DNA of 64,000 nt from Streptomyces sp. CG4. GTDB taxonomy: Bacteria > Actinomycetota > Actinomycetes > Streptomycetales > Streptomycetaceae. A program made the translations under genes and the position numbers. This document shows, piece by piece, positions 26,766 to 35,157 of this stretch. The notes below the pieces were generated by a model. That model saw only the letters and a list, made by a program, of their open reading frames with translations. It did not search any database and was not told where the DNA came from. Positions within the stretch are counted from its first letter, which is position 1; each line of letters begins with the position of its first letter. The stretch lies in NCBI RefSeq assembly GCF_041080655.1, contig NZ_CP163525.1, forward strand, positions 5,890,001-5,954,000. Direction: 5' to 3'.

Positions 26766-28257
26766 CACCGAGCCGGTGAACCGCACACAGCCGCAGGACG
26801 GCGCCGCGCGGGCCGGCCGGGTACTGCCCCAGGTGGCCGCCGCGCTCGTCGTGGTGCTGCTGCTCCTGGTGATCGTCCGTCTGCCGTGGGCGGGCGACCT
26901 CGGCATGCACGCCGCCACCATCCAGCGGCTGAGCCACCACCTGTTCCATCCCGGCAACCCGCTGGTCGACGCGGACACGCCGAGCCCCTACTACTCGCCG
27001 TGGATGCTGGTACTGGGCCTGGTCGCCAAGGTGACCGGCCTGTCGGTGTTCGTGGTGCTGCGGCTCGGCGCGCTCGTCGCGCTGTCCCTGCTGGTCACCG
27101 GGGTCTGGCGGTACGTCCGCACCCTGAGCGCGCACCGCGCGGCACCGGCGCTGGCCCTGCTGAGCCTGCTCTTCCTCTGGGGCCCGGTGCTGTTCAACTG
27201 GTCCGGCTTCCTGGGCCTGAACTCACTGGCGCTGACGGTGTCGTACCCCAGCGCCCTCGCGCTCGGCCTCACCTTCCACTTCTGGGCCTGGCTCACCCGG
27301 GCGCTGCGCGAGGAGAGCGCGTGGGGAAGGTGGCTGTGGCTCGGTGCGCTCTGGGCGCTGATCCTGCTGTGCCACCAGTTCACGGGTGTCGTGGCGTCGC
27401 TGGGGGCACTGGCCCTGGTGATCGCGGCGCGGCCGGCGCGAGCGGTGCTGCTGCGCCTGGCCGCGGCCCTGGCCCTCGGCATGGCCCTGCTGTGGCTGTG
27501 GCCGTACTACGACTTCTTCTCGCTCTTCTCCGCCGGCGCGGATCTGGAGGCCATCCACCGGCCGCTGTACGGGCATCTGGCCGCGCGGTTCGGGCTGGTG
27601 CTGCTCGGGGTGGCGGCGCTGGTGCTCCGCTTCCGGCGCGACCGCTGGGACCCCCTGGCCCTGTTCTTCGTCCTCGGGACGCTGATGTTCGCCGCGGGCG
27701 GGCTGACCGGCCACTACTCCTGGGGCCGTGCCATGCCGGCCGCGCTGATCCCGGCGCAGCTGGCCGCCGCGCTGGAGGCCGTGGCGGCCGGGCGGCGGGC
27801 CGTGCGCGTGGGGTGGGCGTGTGTGCTGGGCGCCGCGCTGGCTGTCGGGGCGTGGACGCAGGCCGGGACGCTCGGGTACGTCACCGGGAAGGGTGCGCTG
27901 CCGTCCGTGGTGGCGGCGAAGTACCAGGAGCCCTGGGTGGGGTATCACTGGATCACGCCGTGGGTGAAGTACGGGGATGTGGTGATGGCCCGGACGTTTC
28001 CCGCGCGGCAGATTCCCGCGTACGGGGCGTACACGGTGGCGCCCGGCTACCCGGACGTGTTCCTTCCGGACGCCGGGCGCAGGGACGCGGCGGTCACGCG
28101 GTACTTCGCGGCGGGGACGCCTGCGGCCGAGCGCGCGGGGATCCTGCGGAAGTACGGCGTGCGCTGGGTCGTGGGGCCGAGCAGCCTGGCCGGCCCGGGT
28201 CTCAAGAAGGTGACCGCCGGTCCGGACGACCAGATCCTGTACCGAGTCGTGCACTGA
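26746..28257 (+). CDS. Multi-pass membrane protein, GT-C-like glycosyltransferase candidate
   Basis: This 503-residue protein has about 11-12 membrane helices. The first extracytoplasmic loop after helix 1 contains WAGDLGMHAATIQRLSHH with an acidic residue where GT-C enzymes place their catalytic Asp/Glu, then SPYYSPWMLVLGL. The C-terminal soluble part (AGILRKYGVRWVVGPSSLAGPG) resembles the end of mannosyl/arabinosyl-transferase-like proteins. It overlaps the GtrA-like gene by 20 bp, a common pairing of flippase and polyprenyl-phosphate-sugar-dependent transferase. The substrate is unknown. A GTG ten codons downstream is an alternative start. A strong hairpin follows and ends this plus-strand unit. 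Confidence 0.75.
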   Translation: MRIAPSDTEPVNRTQPQDGAARAGRVLPQVAAALVVVLLLLVIVRLPWAGDLGMHAATIQRLSHHLFHPGNPLVDADTPSPYYSPWMLVLGLVAKVTGLSVFVVLRLGALVALSLLVTGVWRYVRTLSAHRAAPALALLSLLFLWGPVLFNWSGFLGLNSLALTVSYPSALALGLTFHFWAWLTRALREESAWGRWLWLGALWALILLCHQFTGVVASLGALALVIAARPARAVLLRLAAALALGMALLWLWPYYDFFSLFSAGADLEAIHRPLYGHLAARFGLVLLGVAALVLRFRRDRWDPLALFFVLGTLMFAAGGLTGHYSWGRAMPAALIPAQLAAALEAVAAGRRAVRVGWACVLGAALAVGAWTQAGTLGYVTGKGALPSVVAAKYQEPWVGYHWITPWVKYGDVVMARTFPARQIPAYGAYTVAPGYPDVFLPDAGRRDAAVTRYFAAGTPAAERAGILRKYGVRWVVGPSSLAGPGLKKVTAGPDDQILYRVVH

Positions 28258-28302
28258 GCCGGGAGGGGCCGGGGGCGCCCACCAGCGTCTGCCGGATGCC
28301 AC

Positions 28303-28338
28303 TGCGAAGGGCCCGTGGTCACCCACGGGCCCTTCGCA
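28303..28338. terminator. Bidirectional terminator between convergent glycosyltransferase genes
   Basis: TGCGAAGGGCCCGTGG pairs perfectly with CCACGGGCCCTTCGCA (16 bp) around the 4-nt loop TCAC. It sits 45 bp after one stop and 28 bp after the convergent one, so it can serve both strands. Confidence 0.9.
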
Positions 28339-28365
28339 CATGCCGCTTCGCAACGCGGTGGCGTT

Positions 28366-30045
28366 CTACCTGAGCACGCTGGACAGCAGCTTCGCCGCCT
28401 TGCGGACCTTCGGGCGGGCCACCCGCTGGACCACCGGACGGATCACGCGGGCCGTGACGCCCACCGGGCGCCAGCGCAACTGCAGGCGGCCGGGGTTGCG
28501 GCTCTCCGGTTCGATGGTCAGCTCGTGCGGGGCCACGCCGGAGCGGTACTCGATGCGGGCCGTGAGCGTGGGGAAGGACAGCGGGGCCAGCAGAAGGCCG
28601 GAGTTGGACAGGCCCTGCTGCTGGAGCCGGATCAGGGGGTGCCGTACGCCCGCGAAACCCTGGAGGGGGAGCGGGGCCTCGGTCAGGTCCAGGCGGACCT
28701 CGCCCTCGAAGAGACCGGGACGGATCGGGTTCAGGCGGAAGGGCACCGTCATCCGGCGGTTGCCGGGGGACAGGAGCAGGCTGGCACGCTGCGGGCCGAC
28801 CGGCAGGCGCAGGCCCGGGTCGTAGGTGCGGATCGCCAGGGTGAGCGAGGCACCGGGACCGGGCGTCAGCTCCGTGATCTCGTGGCGGAACTGCGCGCTC
28901 GGGAACGGACGCGTGTCCAACTCCAGGTCCGATACGTTCAGTTCGCCGCGGGCGCGCTCGGTGGACGGCACGCTGTCGCCCCAGTACGGCACTCCGGACG
29001 CGTCGGCCGTGACCTGCCGCGGCGCCACCCCGTGCCCGAGCCCGCGCGCCGCGAGCCGGAGATCCTCCAGCCGGCCGTCCCGCAGCAGCTCCAGGACCAC
29101 CCGCTCCGCACGGGGCAGGCGGGAGTACGCGCCGGGGGACAGGGTGTCCAGGTAGGGGTTCATGATGTCCGCGAACGCCTGCAGCCATTCCTCGTCGCGG
29201 TAGGGCAGGTCGCCGGCGTACATCCGGAAGTCGTGCTTGAGGAACTTGTAGTCCTTGTCCTCGCGCAGCCCCGCGTGTCCGCTCTCCACCAGGAAGTCGT
29301 CGATCATGCGCTGGACGTTGACCCGGTCCTGCACGTTCTGGACCTTGTGCCGCTGGTTGGAGATGGACGCCGAGGCGGCGGCCGCGAACGGGTCGATGTA
29401 CCACATGTACACCGGATCCGGGATGATCGTGAACGCCTTCGCGAGGCAGTACGCCTGCGCCGAGAAGAGCTGGTCCTCGTAGTGGATGCCCTCCGGGAAA
29501 CGGAGTTCGTGCCGGTCCAGGAAGGCGCGGGTGTACATCTTGCTCGTCGACAGGTGCTCGAAGAGCAGCCGCGGGTCCGCCTCGATGCCCTCGACCGTGC
29601 GGCGCTCGGCCACCAGGTGCGGCATCCACGTCGTACGGCGGCCGTTGTCCACCCGTACCCGTCGTACCGCGCCCATGGTGAAGTCGACGTCGCGCTCGCG
29701 GTGCGCGGCGAGCAGCAACTCGACCGCGTTCGGCGGGAGTTCGTCGTCGCTGTCGAGGAACATCAGATACGGCGCGCGGGCGATGTCGATGGCCCGGTTG
29801 CGCGGGGCGCTGCAGCCGCCGCTGTTCTCCGGGAGACGGAGATAGCGGACGCGGTCGTCCTGCGCCTCCAGCCGACGCGCCACCGTCGGCGTGTCGTCCG
29901 TGGAGTGGTCGTCACTGATGATGATCTCGATGTTCGCGTGCGTCTGCGCGCGCAGCGACTCCACGGCACGGGGCAGGCGCTCCGCGTCGTTGAAGACGAT
30001 GACCGTGACCGTGACGTCAGGGATCGTCGAGGTCGTGGTCGTCAT
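28366..30045 (-). CDS. GT2-family glycosyltransferase with long C-terminal domain
   Basis: This is a 559-residue cytoplasmic enzyme. The N-terminal GT-A fold reads VTVTVIVFNDAERLPRAVESL, EIIISDDHSTDDT and YLMFLDSDDELPPNA, with the DxD motif near residue 100. GIHYEDQLFSAQAYCLA supplies the usual acidic catalytic motif. Residues from about 330 on form a beta-rich domain (ASLTLAIRTYDPGLRLPVG ... FRLNPIRPGLFEGEVRLDL) and a basic C-terminus. The architecture recalls teichoic-acid-tailoring enzymes with C-terminal oligomerisation domains, such as TarS, though this is analogy. The start ATG overlaps the stop of the upstream bidomain gene as ATGA, so the two are translationally coupled. Confidence 0.88.
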   Translation of the reverse strand: MTTTTSTIPDVTVTVIVFNDAERLPRAVESLRAQTHANIEIIISDDHSTDDTPTVARRLEAQDDRVRYLRLPENSGGCSAPRNRAIDIARAPYLMFLDSDDELPPNAVELLLAAHRERDVDFTMGAVRRVRVDNGRRTTWMPHLVAERRTVEGIEADPRLLFEHLSTSKMYTRAFLDRHELRFPEGIHYEDQLFSAQAYCLAKAFTIIPDPVYMWYIDPFAAAASASISNQRHKVQNVQDRVNVQRMIDDFLVESGHAGLREDKDYKFLKHDFRMYAGDLPYRDEEWLQAFADIMNPYLDTLSPGAYSRLPRAERVVLELLRDGRLEDLRLAARGLGHGVAPRQVTADASGVPYWGDSVPSTERARGELNVSDLELDTRPFPSAQFRHEITELTPGPGASLTLAIRTYDPGLRLPVGPQRASLLLSPGNRRMTVPFRLNPIRPGLFEGEVRLDLTEAPLPLQGFAGVRHPLIRLQQQGLSNSGLLLAPLSFPTLTARIEYRSGVAPHELTIEPESRNPGRLQLRWRPVGVTARVIRPVVQRVARPKVRKAAKLLSSVLR

Positions 30046-32273
30046 GCCGAGGCCTCCTCGGGGGTCGGGGCGGGGGTGCGTTCCTCGAGCGGGAGCACCG
30101 GGGGCAGGGATTCCTCCGGCTCGCCCAGGAACACCCGTCGTACGACCCGTTCGGCGGCGCGTCCGTCGTCGTACTCGCAGAACCGGCGCCGGAAGGCGGC
30201 TCGTGCCTTGGCCGCGCTGTCGTTGCGCCAGGCGCCGGAGACGAAGATCTCCGTCAGCTCCTCCTGGGTGCGCGCGACCTGGCCGGGATGTTCGGCCATC
30301 AGGTCGAAGTAGACGCCCCGGGTGGTCCGGTAGGTCTCCCAGTCGTCGGCGTAGATGACGATCGGGCGGTCGAGGTTGGCGTAGTCGAACATGATCGACG
30401 AGTAGTCCGTGACCAGCGCGTCGGCGGCCAGGCACAGCTCCTCGACGGGGTCGTAGGAGGAGACGTCGATGATCCGGCCGGAGCGGCGCAGCCCGGTCAG
30501 CGGGGAGGCCGCGCCGCCGTAGAAGTAGTGGGCGCGGACCAGCAGGACCGTGTTCTCGCCGAGCCGGTCGGCGAGTTCGGCCAGGTCCAGGCGCGGGGTG
30601 AAGCCGGCCTCGTAGTCGCGGTGGGTCGGGGCGTACAGGACGGCCGTCTTGCCGCGCGGGATGCCGAGGCGTTCGCGGGCCGCGCGGACGTCGTCGGCCG
30701 TGGCCGAGTAGAAGACGTCGTTACGCGGGTAGCCGTAGTCCAGCGAGGTGTAGCGGGCCGGGTAGGCGCGCTCCCACATGCGGGTGGAGTGGCCGTTGGC
30801 GCTGACGCTGTAGTCCCACTTGTCGATGCGGCCCAGCAGGGCGTCGAAGTCCAGGCCCTTGGCGGCGGCCGGGTGCTCCATCTGGTCCAGGCCCATGCGC
30901 TTGAGCGGGGTGCCGTGGTGGGTCTGGAGGTGGATCGCGTCGGGGCGCTTGGCCACCGCGTTGGGGAAGTTGACGTTGTTGACGAGGTACTTGGCGGTGG
31001 CCAGGGTCTCCCAGTAGCGGCGGGTGCCGGGGATCACATGGTCGGTGCCGGGCGGCAGCAGGGCCTCGTTGCTCTTCGACACCACCCACACCGGGTGGAT
31101 GTGCGGGGCGAGTTCGCGGAGCTTGGCGGCGATCGCGGCCGGGTTGCAGGCCACTCCGCGCTCCCAGTAGGCGGCGAACACGGCCAGGTTGGGGTTGACC
31201 GGGCGGCTCAGGGCGCGGTGGTACTGCTGGTCGCGGAGCTTGGCGCCGACCTGCTTCTTACGCGTCCGTACGGCCTTCTTGGCGGCGCGACGGGTGCGGT
31301 TGGCGGCCTGGAACGCGCGGTACTTGGTGTACGCGCCCTCCTCCAGCAGGGCGTGCCGTACGCCCTCCACGCCCGCCGGGCGCTCGTGGCGTTCGGGGCG
31401 CCAGCGGACCGCGGCGAGGGAGGCCCGGCGGAAGAACTCGCGGGCCACCGCGTCCGGCAGGTTCTCGCCGGCAAAGGTGCGCACGAGGTCGCGCATCATC
31501 AGGTCGTACACCACCACGCGGGCGGCGCGGCGGTCCTTGGCGAGCGCGAGCAGTGACTCGTAGCGCTCGATCAGCGCGAAGCGGTCCTCGGGGGCGCGCG
31601 GCGGCAGGCTCTCGGGGCGCAGCTCGCGGTGCTCGTACGCCACCTGGTTCAGGCAGGCGACACGGCCGGCGCGCAGCAGCGCCGCCTGGGCGGCGTACGG
31701 CTCGTCGTCGGTGGTGAGCCGCTCCTCGTGCGCGCGCCAGAAGTCGGTGCGCACGGCGCGGTTGCCGAGCAGCGGGGTGAGGCGCAGCAGGTCGGCGGAG
31801 TCGTCCAGGGGCAGGCCCTCGCGGCCGACGGCGGCGAGGAGGCGGCCGTCGCGGGAGGGCTTGGCTGCGGTCTGCCAGGTGGTGGCGACGTGGTCGAGGA
31901 GGAGGACGTCCACGGCGGCGCCCGTGGCCCCCGGGGTGCCCTCGGCGTCCGCGGCGTCGAGTTCGGCGGTGCGCTCGACGATCAGCCGGGGGGTGCCGGC
32001 CGGAAGGCTGTCCTTGGCGTGCACGAAGTGCAGCCAGCGGCCGGTCGCGCGGGCGGCGCCGGCGGCTCGGGCCGCCGCGTCACCGGTGCCGTCCGGCAGC
32101 GGTACGACGATCGTCTCGGGGGCGTGGCCCGCGGCGGCTTCCCGCGCCCAGTCGCCGACCGCCGCGACGATCACCTCGGCGTCGGAGAGCGGGTGGGCCT
32201 CCAGGGAATCCAGCAGCTCTGTCAGATGCCCCTGTGCGTTCGGTCCGTAGACGATGACGCTGAGTTGGGGCAT
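30042..32273 (-). CDS. Bidomain GT2-like / CDP-glycerol-type glycerophosphotransferase (paralog 1)
   Basis: This is a 743-residue protein; the start MPQLSVIVYGPNAQ was chosen for AAAAGGAG upstream. The N-terminal GT2-like domain is degenerate: the first acidic motif reads VAAVGD instead of VDD, and the DxD position reads VHAKD. The C-terminal TagF/TagB-like domain looks intact: LQTHHGTPLKRMG with the catalytic-type His at about residue 453, YGYPRNDVF, APTHRDY, LLVRAHYFYGG and VTDYSSIMFDYANLDRP. Such domains transfer polyol-phosphate units from CDP-alcohols onto a membrane-linked primer. The gene is first of a two-gene unit with the GT2 gene and lies downstream of the TagGH-like exporter genes. 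Confidence 0.9.
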   Translation of the reverse strand: MPQLSVIVYGPNAQGHLTELLDSLEAHPLSDAEVIVAAVGDWAREAAAGHAPETIVVPLPDGTGDAAARAAGAARATGRWLHFVHAKDSLPAGTPRLIVERTAELDAADAEGTPGATGAAVDVLLLDHVATTWQTAAKPSRDGRLLAAVGREGLPLDDSADLLRLTPLLGNRAVRTDFWRAHEERLTTDDEPYAAQAALLRAGRVACLNQVAYEHRELRPESLPPRAPEDRFALIERYESLLALAKDRRAARVVVYDLMMRDLVRTFAGENLPDAVAREFFRRASLAAVRWRPERHERPAGVEGVRHALLEEGAYTKYRAFQAANRTRRAAKKAVRTRKKQVGAKLRDQQYHRALSRPVNPNLAVFAAYWERGVACNPAAIAAKLRELAPHIHPVWVVSKSNEALLPPGTDHVIPGTRRYWETLATAKYLVNNVNFPNAVAKRPDAIHLQTHHGTPLKRMGLDQMEHPAAAKGLDFDALLGRIDKWDYSVSANGHSTRMWERAYPARYTSLDYGYPRNDVFYSATADDVRAARERLGIPRGKTAVLYAPTHRDYEAGFTPRLDLAELADRLGENTVLLVRAHYFYGGAASPLTGLRRSGRIIDVSSYDPVEELCLAADALVTDYSSIMFDYANLDRPIVIYADDWETYRTTRGVYFDLMAEHPGQVARTQEELTEIFVSGAWRNDSAAKARAAFRRRFCEYDDGRAAERVVRRVFLGEPEESLPPVLPLEERTPAPTPEEASA

Positions 32274-32427
32274 TGCAGGGGACTCCTTTTGGTTCGGCAA
32301 AGCGGAAAGACTCTTCATAACATACTGTCACGCAGCGGGTGAAAGGGATGACCGCCCGTGCGGTAGAGAAGAGGGCTCTAGATGGTAGACGCGGTTCCGT
32401 GGTCCGGGGTTTCTCGCCCGGTAACGT

Positions 32428-33330
32428 TTAGGCCGCCTTCTTGTTGCCGGCCTTCTTGTTGTCGCCGGAGAAGGCCTCGTACTCCTTCATGACGTCCTCG
32501 GTCGGGCCGTCCATGCGCAGCTCGCCGCGCTCCAGCCAGATGGTCCGCTCGCAGGTGTCGCGGATCGACTTGTTGTTGTGGCTGACCAGGAAGACCGTGC
32601 CCGCCTTCTCGCGCAGCTCGCGGATCCGTTCCTCCGAGCGCATCTGGAACCGGCGGTCGCCGGTGGCCAGGGCCTCGTCGATCAGCAGGACGTCGTGGTC
32701 CTTGGCGGCGGCGATGGAGAAGCGCAGCCGGGCGGCCATACCGGAGGAGTACGTCCGCATCGGCAGGGTGATGAAGTCGCCCTTCTCGTTGATCCCGGAG
32801 AAGTCGACGATGTCCTGGTAGCGCTCCCTGACCTGCTCGCGGGACATGCCCATGGCGAGGCCGCCGAGGTAGACGTTGCGCTCGCCGGTGAGGTCGTTCA
32901 TCAGGGCCGCGTTGACGCCGAGCAGGGAGGGCTGGCCGTGGGTGTAGATGTGGCCGTTCTCCACCGGCAGCAGGCCGGCGACGGCCTTGAGCAGGGTCGA
33001 CTTGCCGGAGCCGTTGGTGCCGATGAGGCCGATCGCCTCGCCCTTGTAGGCGATGAACGACACGTTCTTCACCGCGTGCACCCGGCGCACGCCCGCCGCC
33101 TGTTCGGCCTGCTTGCGGCGCAGGATGCGGTTGAGGGCGGCGGTCGCGGAGCCGCGGCCGGAGCCGGTGCCGTTGACCCGGTAGACGATGTCGACGCCGT
33201 CGCAGACGACGGTGGGGATCTTCTCGGCGTCGGCGAGGCGCTCGCGCCGCTCGCGCATCACACGCTCGTCAGGGGTCTCCTCGGCGGTCTCGTCGAGGAT
33301 CTCGGGGGTCTCGGGAGTCTGCTCAGCCAC
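32428..33330 (-). CDS. ABC exporter ATP-binding protein, TagH-like
   Basis: This is a 300-residue ATPase of the family that exports lipid-linked teichoic acids or O-polysaccharides. Walker A is IGTNGSGKST (about residues 104-112), the signature is YSSGMAARLRFSIA, and Walker B is VLLIDEALATGD, followed by the switch His in FLVSHNNKS. The 90-residue section before Walker A contains HAVKNVSFIAYKGEAIGL preceded by an insert with GTGSGRG, as in TagH-like proteins. The GTG start overlaps the permease stop by 8 bp, showing coupling. The Lys/Ala-rich C-terminus lacks a large carbohydrate-binding domain. The product should pair with the permease at 33323-34237. Confidence 0.92.
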   Translation of the reverse strand: MAEQTPETPEILDETAEETPDERVMRERRERLADAEKIPTVVCDGVDIVYRVNGTGSGRGSATAALNRILRRKQAEQAAGVRRVHAVKNVSFIAYKGEAIGLIGTNGSGKSTLLKAVAGLLPVENGHIYTHGQPSLLGVNAALMNDLTGERNVYLGGLAMGMSREQVRERYQDIVDFSGINEKGDFITLPMRTYSSGMAARLRFSIAAAKDHDVLLIDEALATGDRRFQMRSEERIRELREKAGTVFLVSHNNKSIRDTCERTIWLERGELRMDGPTEDVMKEYEAFSGDNKKAGNKKAA

Positions 33331-34237
33331 GGCCGTACCTCTCCTCTGCCTTCCAGAAGTAGATGAAGCCGCCGACACCGACGACCAGGGCCCAGCCGAC
33401 GGCGAGCGACCACACGTGCGGGGGCAGCTGCTTGGCATGGAAGCTCGCGATCAGCGCGTACCGCATGAGGTCGATGTAGACCGCGGCCGGGTTGGTCTCC
33501 AGCAGGATCGTGACGATCTGCGGCAGGTGGTCCTTCTTGGTGAGCTGGCCGATGCTCCACATCACGCCGGACACGTACATCCAGGTGCGCAGCACGAACG
33601 GCATCAGCTGGGCGATGTCCGGGGTCTTGGCACCCATGCGCGCCATGATCATCGCCATGCCCGCGTTGAACAGGAACTGGAGGACCAGCGCGGGGAACAC
33701 CAGCAGCCAGGAGAGGGAGATCGGCACGCTCAGGCTGAGCAGGATGACGACCAGCGCGGCCATCGAGAACAGCAGTTGCTGCAGCTGCTGGATGCAGAAG
33801 GAGATCGGCAGGGCGGCGCGCGGGAAGTGCAGGGCGCGCACCAGGCCGAGGTTGCCGGAGATCGCCCGGGTGCCGACCTGGATCGAACTCTGGGTGAACG
33901 TCCACACGAACACGCCCGTGACCAGGAACGGGATGTAGTCCGGGACGCCCTTCTTGGTGCCCATCAGCACACCGAAGATGAAGTAGTAGACCGCCGCGTT
34001 CAGCAGCGGGGTCATGACCTGCCAGATCTGGCCGAGTTTCGCCTCGCTGTACTGGGCGGTGAGCTTGGCGGTGGCGAAGGCGGTGATGAAGTGACGCCGG
34101 GCCCACAGCTGGCGGACGTACTCGGGCAGGGTGGGGCGCGCGCCGCTGACCGTCAGGCCGTGCCGGGCGGCCAGCGCCGCGAGATCGTCGTCTGCCGGAG
34201 CCCGGGTGGGGGGCGGTGTGTCGAGGACCTGGCTCAC
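33323..34237 (-). CDS. ABC exporter permease, TagG-like
   Basis: This is a 304-residue membrane protein of the ABC-2 polysaccharide/teichoic acid exporter family. A cytoplasmic N-terminus of about 60 residues precedes FATAKLTAQYSEAKLGQIWQVMTPLL, the amphipathic TagG opening. Six hydrophobic segments follow, including FLVTGVFVWTFTQSSIQVGTR and LFNAGMAMIMARMG. It is the first gene of the exporter pair and is divergent from a tetR gene. The 224-bp gap between them holds duplicated operator-like sites. The exporter would move the finished polymer across the membrane; the substrate is inferred from the surrounding glycerophosphotransferase genes. Confidence 0.92.
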   Translation of the reverse strand: MSQVLDTPPPTRAPADDDLAALAARHGLTVSGARPTLPEYVRQLWARRHFITAFATAKLTAQYSEAKLGQIWQVMTPLLNAAVYYFIFGVLMGTKKGVPDYIPFLVTGVFVWTFTQSSIQVGTRAISGNLGLVRALHFPRAALPISFCIQQLQQLLFSMAALVVILLSLSVPISLSWLLVFPALVLQFLFNAGMAMIMARMGAKTPDIAQLMPFVLRTWMYVSGVMWSIGQLTKKDHLPQIVTILLETNPAAVYIDLMRYALIASFHAKQLPPHVWSLAVGWALVVGVGGFIYFWKAEERYGRG

Positions 34238-34379
34238 ATCCGCTGCTTTCGCTCGGGGGGAGGGGGTGCCGCGCCCCGGCCGCAGCAGCCGGGGTGCGCC
34301 TGCGGTCCGAAGTCCGGCGTTTCCTCCGCTTCGCGCGTTTCCTTACGCTTCTCTTCACGTTCTCTTACGCCGGGACGGG

Positions 34380-34398
34380 ACCGTATCGTCGCAACGGT
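34380..34398 (+). promoter_or_regulatory. Operator-like site 1 (tagG/tetR region)
   Basis: ACCGTATCGTCGCAACGGT has inverted ends (ACCGT/ACGGT) and is repeated nearly exactly 49 bp downstream. It lies about 140 bp upstream of the tagG-like start and may act on that promoter. TetR binding is inferred. Confidence 0.5.
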
Positions 34399-34428
34399 GA
34401 GAGTAGAACCAATCGACGTCGGAACGCA

Positions 34429-34447
34429 ACCGTATCGTCGTTACGGC
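34429..34447 (+). promoter_or_regulatory. Operator-like site 2 overlapping the tetR promoter
   Basis: ACCGTATCGTCGTTACGGC repeats site 1 with three differences. CCGTA and TACGG form inverted arms. It occupies the spacer directly upstream of the proposed -10 hexamer of tetR, an ideal place for autorepression. Confidence 0.55.
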
Positions 34448-34448
34448 C

Positions 34449-34454
34449 TATGCT
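34449..34454 (+). promoter_or_regulatory. -10 element (TATGCT) of leaderless tetR
   Basis: TATGCT ends 7 bp before the ATG at 34462, so transcription would start at the start codon. This favours that ATG over the in-frame ATG at 34450, which would lie inside the promoter. Confidence 0.5.
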
Positions 34455-34461
34455 GTACGTC

Positions 34462-35088
34462 ATGACGACGAACGCCGACGAGTCGCCGACGCCCCAGCGC
34501 CGCCGGACCCCCGCGGGGGCCGCCGTACTCCGGGAAGATGTGACCGAAGCCATTCGCGGCGCGGTCTTCGAGGAACTCGCGGCGGTCGGCTACGCCCGGA
34601 TGTCCATCGAGGGCATCGCGCGGCGGGCGGGGGTCGGCAAGACCGCGGTGTACCGCCGCTGGCGCTCGAAACTGCACCTCGTCCTGGACGTCGTCTCGGC
34701 GATGGCGGTGCTCGGCCTGCCGGTCCCCGACACGGGCTCCCTGGAGGGCGACCTGCGCCTGCTCTACGAGGTCACGTCCCGCGCCCTGCGCCATCCGGTC
34801 GCCTCGCAGATCATCCCCGACCTGCAGGCGGAGGCCGCCCGCAATCCCGACATCGCCGACGCCTTCCAGAAGGCCCTGCGGGACGGTCAGGAGGGCGTGG
34901 CCAGCAAGATCGTGGCGGCGGCGGAGGCGCGGGGCGAGGTCCGTCCGGGCGTCGACCCCGACCTCGCCCTCGACCTGATCTCGGGCCCCCTGTACTGGCG
35001 CGCGGTGGTGATCCGCTCCCCGAAGCTGCCCAAGGGCTACCTGGAGAACCTCGCCCGGGCCGCGGCGGGGGCGCTCAAGGCGCTGTGA
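34462..35088 (+). CDS. TetR/AcrR-family transcriptional regulator
   Basis: This is a 208-residue regulator. The N-terminal HTH spans about residues 27-70 (AIRGAVFEELAAVGYARMSIEGIARRAGVGKTAVYRRWRSK with recognition helix GVGKTAVYRRW), and the ligand-binding C-terminal domain resembles TetR_C_16-like proteins (DLALDLISGPLYWRAVV). It is divergent from the TagGH-like exporter genes. Two near-identical inverted sites lie in the gap, one across its own promoter, so it probably represses itself and perhaps the exporter. The inducer is unknown. The start rests on the leaderless promoter spacing. Confidence 0.93.
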   Translation: MTTNADESPTPQRRRTPAGAAVLREDVTEAIRGAVFEELAAVGYARMSIEGIARRAGVGKTAVYRRWRSKLHLVLDVVSAMAVLGLPVPDTGSLEGDLRLLYEVTSRALRHPVASQIIPDLQAEAARNPDIADAFQKALRDGQEGVASKIVAAAEARGEVRPGVDPDLALDLISGPLYWRAVVIRSPKLPKGYLENLARAAAGALKAL

Positions 35089-35157
35089 GGGCGTGGCCGG
35101 GGAGGGGCCGCGGGAGCGACCACCGGGGAGGGGCCGCGGGGGGCGACCGGCCTCCGG

